This document shows, in pieces, positions 63,503 to 64,000 of a stretch of DNA of 64,000 nucleotides. Positions within the stretch are counted from its first letter, which is position 1; each line of letters begins with the position of its first letter. Location: the NCBI GenBank assembly GCA_035772405.1, contig JAYKKM010000178.1:124001-188000 (forward strand), written 5' to 3'. A program made the position numbers and the translations under genes. This stretch comes from Chrysogorgia sp. JL179-B06. Taxonomy: Eukaryota; Cnidaria; Anthozoa; Scleralcyonacea; Chrysogorgiidae. The notes under the pieces are model-generated. The model had not been told where the DNA came from. It searched no databases and saw only the letters and a list, made by a program, of their open reading frames with translations.

Positions 63503-64000
63503 CTATTCTAAGCCCCATTCCTCCCATTTGTCATCTTTCTGTACAAGTACTTTGCGAACAGGGCCAAGGTTATCCATTAACGTATAAACAGAGCTTTGGG
63601 CGGTGACCAGCTTCTTCATGGTGACCAGGGTTCGAACTATTCTGGCCAGCTTGTTGTAGAATTCATGGATACTACTCAGCTTATGAATACTTGTAATCGA
63701 AGGTAGTTCCTCCAGTTCTTTTATCAAAGACTTATGTACCTTGGTATCTTTACCATAAGACTGTTCAAGAATTCGTTTCGCCTCTTTATATCCACCCACT
63801 GTACGTGGTACATGTAGTCCTAGGATATCTTCTCTTGGCTTTCCTTTAACCAGTTCTAATAAGTAATTGAATTTACTTATTTCTGCGATGTTTGATCCAT
63901 CCACTTCTACGGTGAACTGATTCCAAAAGCGCAACCAGTCTTTGTAGTCACCGGAAAATGGAGTTATGGTGTACTTCTGGAGTTTGACTGTTGGCGATGA
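63503..64000 (-). CDS. BEL/Pao gag region (partial)
   Basis: A 143-residue reading (63934-63503) has FWNQFTVEVDGSNIAEISKF, FNYLLELVKGKPREDI and YKEAKRILEQSYGKD. This is the DUF1759-type gag of BEL/Pao. The 5' part lies outside the window, and the zinc knuckles follow after a frame change. Confidence 0.8.
   Translation of the reverse strand, partial: SSPTVKLQKYTITPFSGDYKDWLRFWNQFTVEVDGSNIAEISKFNYLLELVKGKPREDILGLHVPRTVGGYKEAKRILEQSYGKDTKVHKSLIKELEELPSITSIHKLSSIHEFYNKLARIVRTLVTMKKLVTAQSSVYTLMDNLGPVRKVLVQKDDKWEEWGLE

Larger units (their letters stand above)
60395..64000 (-). mobile_element. BEL/Pao LTR retrotransposon, internally deleted, partial
   Basis: Minus-strand order is gag, zinc knuckles, protease, RT start, integrase and C-terminal DUF5641. 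Most of the RT and all of the RNase H are missing between about 61.95 and 61.80 kb. The element runs off the right edge of the window (gag N-terminus and 5' LTR). Confidence 0.8.

Overview
The window is nuclear DNA from an animal, most likely a marine invertebrate (cnidarian or lophotrochozoan; I cannot decide). It is AT-rich, has no long uninterrupted host ORF, shows spliceosomal introns, and is crowded with element families typical of such genomes: DIRS, Penelope-like elements with GIY-YIG domains, R2-type LINEs with a C-terminal endonuclease, BEL/Pao, hAT and TTAA MITEs, foldback elements, and FEN1/PIN-like and P-like transposon genes. Most element genes are broken by frameshifts and stops.

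Layout. 0-10 kb: a decayed FEN1-like element gene (1.7-4.8 kb, minus), two minisatellites, a tRNA-like repeat, and two inverted hAT MITEs with exact 8-bp target duplications. 10-23.3 kb: the last six exons of a host coiled-coil gene on the minus strand, with compatible splice phases. Its introns hold LINE fragments, Penelope fragments, MITEs, a 500-bp foldback and an R2-like LINE. 23.6-28.1 kb: a DIRS-type retrotransposon (gag, RT/RNase H, tyrosine recombinase, split inverted repeats). 28.2-29.3 kb: promoter-like DNA and a possible plus-strand gene.

29.39-58.24 kb is a nest of mobile elements and the most interesting part. Outer layer: a region bounded by ~210-bp inverted repeats. All its recognisable genes lie on the minus strand, in the order P-element-like transposase, CCHC zinc knuckles, YqaJ (lambda-exonuclease-like) nuclease, and a ubiquitin-hydrolase-like cysteine peptidase. 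Second layer (34.12-51.45 kb): a palindromic FEN1-like element whose two gene copies point outwards. Third layer (37,254-50,467): a 13.2-kb Polinton/Maverick-like element inserted in an intron of the plus-strand FEN1-like copy, with ~1.46-kb nearly identical terminal inverted repeats and a perfect 6-bp target duplication (CATGCA). It holds a broken protein-primed PolB fragment and several small ORFs, and no integrase, ATPase or capsid gene that I recognise, so it was probably mobilised in trans. A further MITE sits inside it. Each element interrupts the one outside it, so the order of insertion can be read directly.

58.3-64 kb: another MITE, a LINE 3' end, and an internally deleted BEL/Pao retrotransposon (minus strand) that runs off the end of the window.
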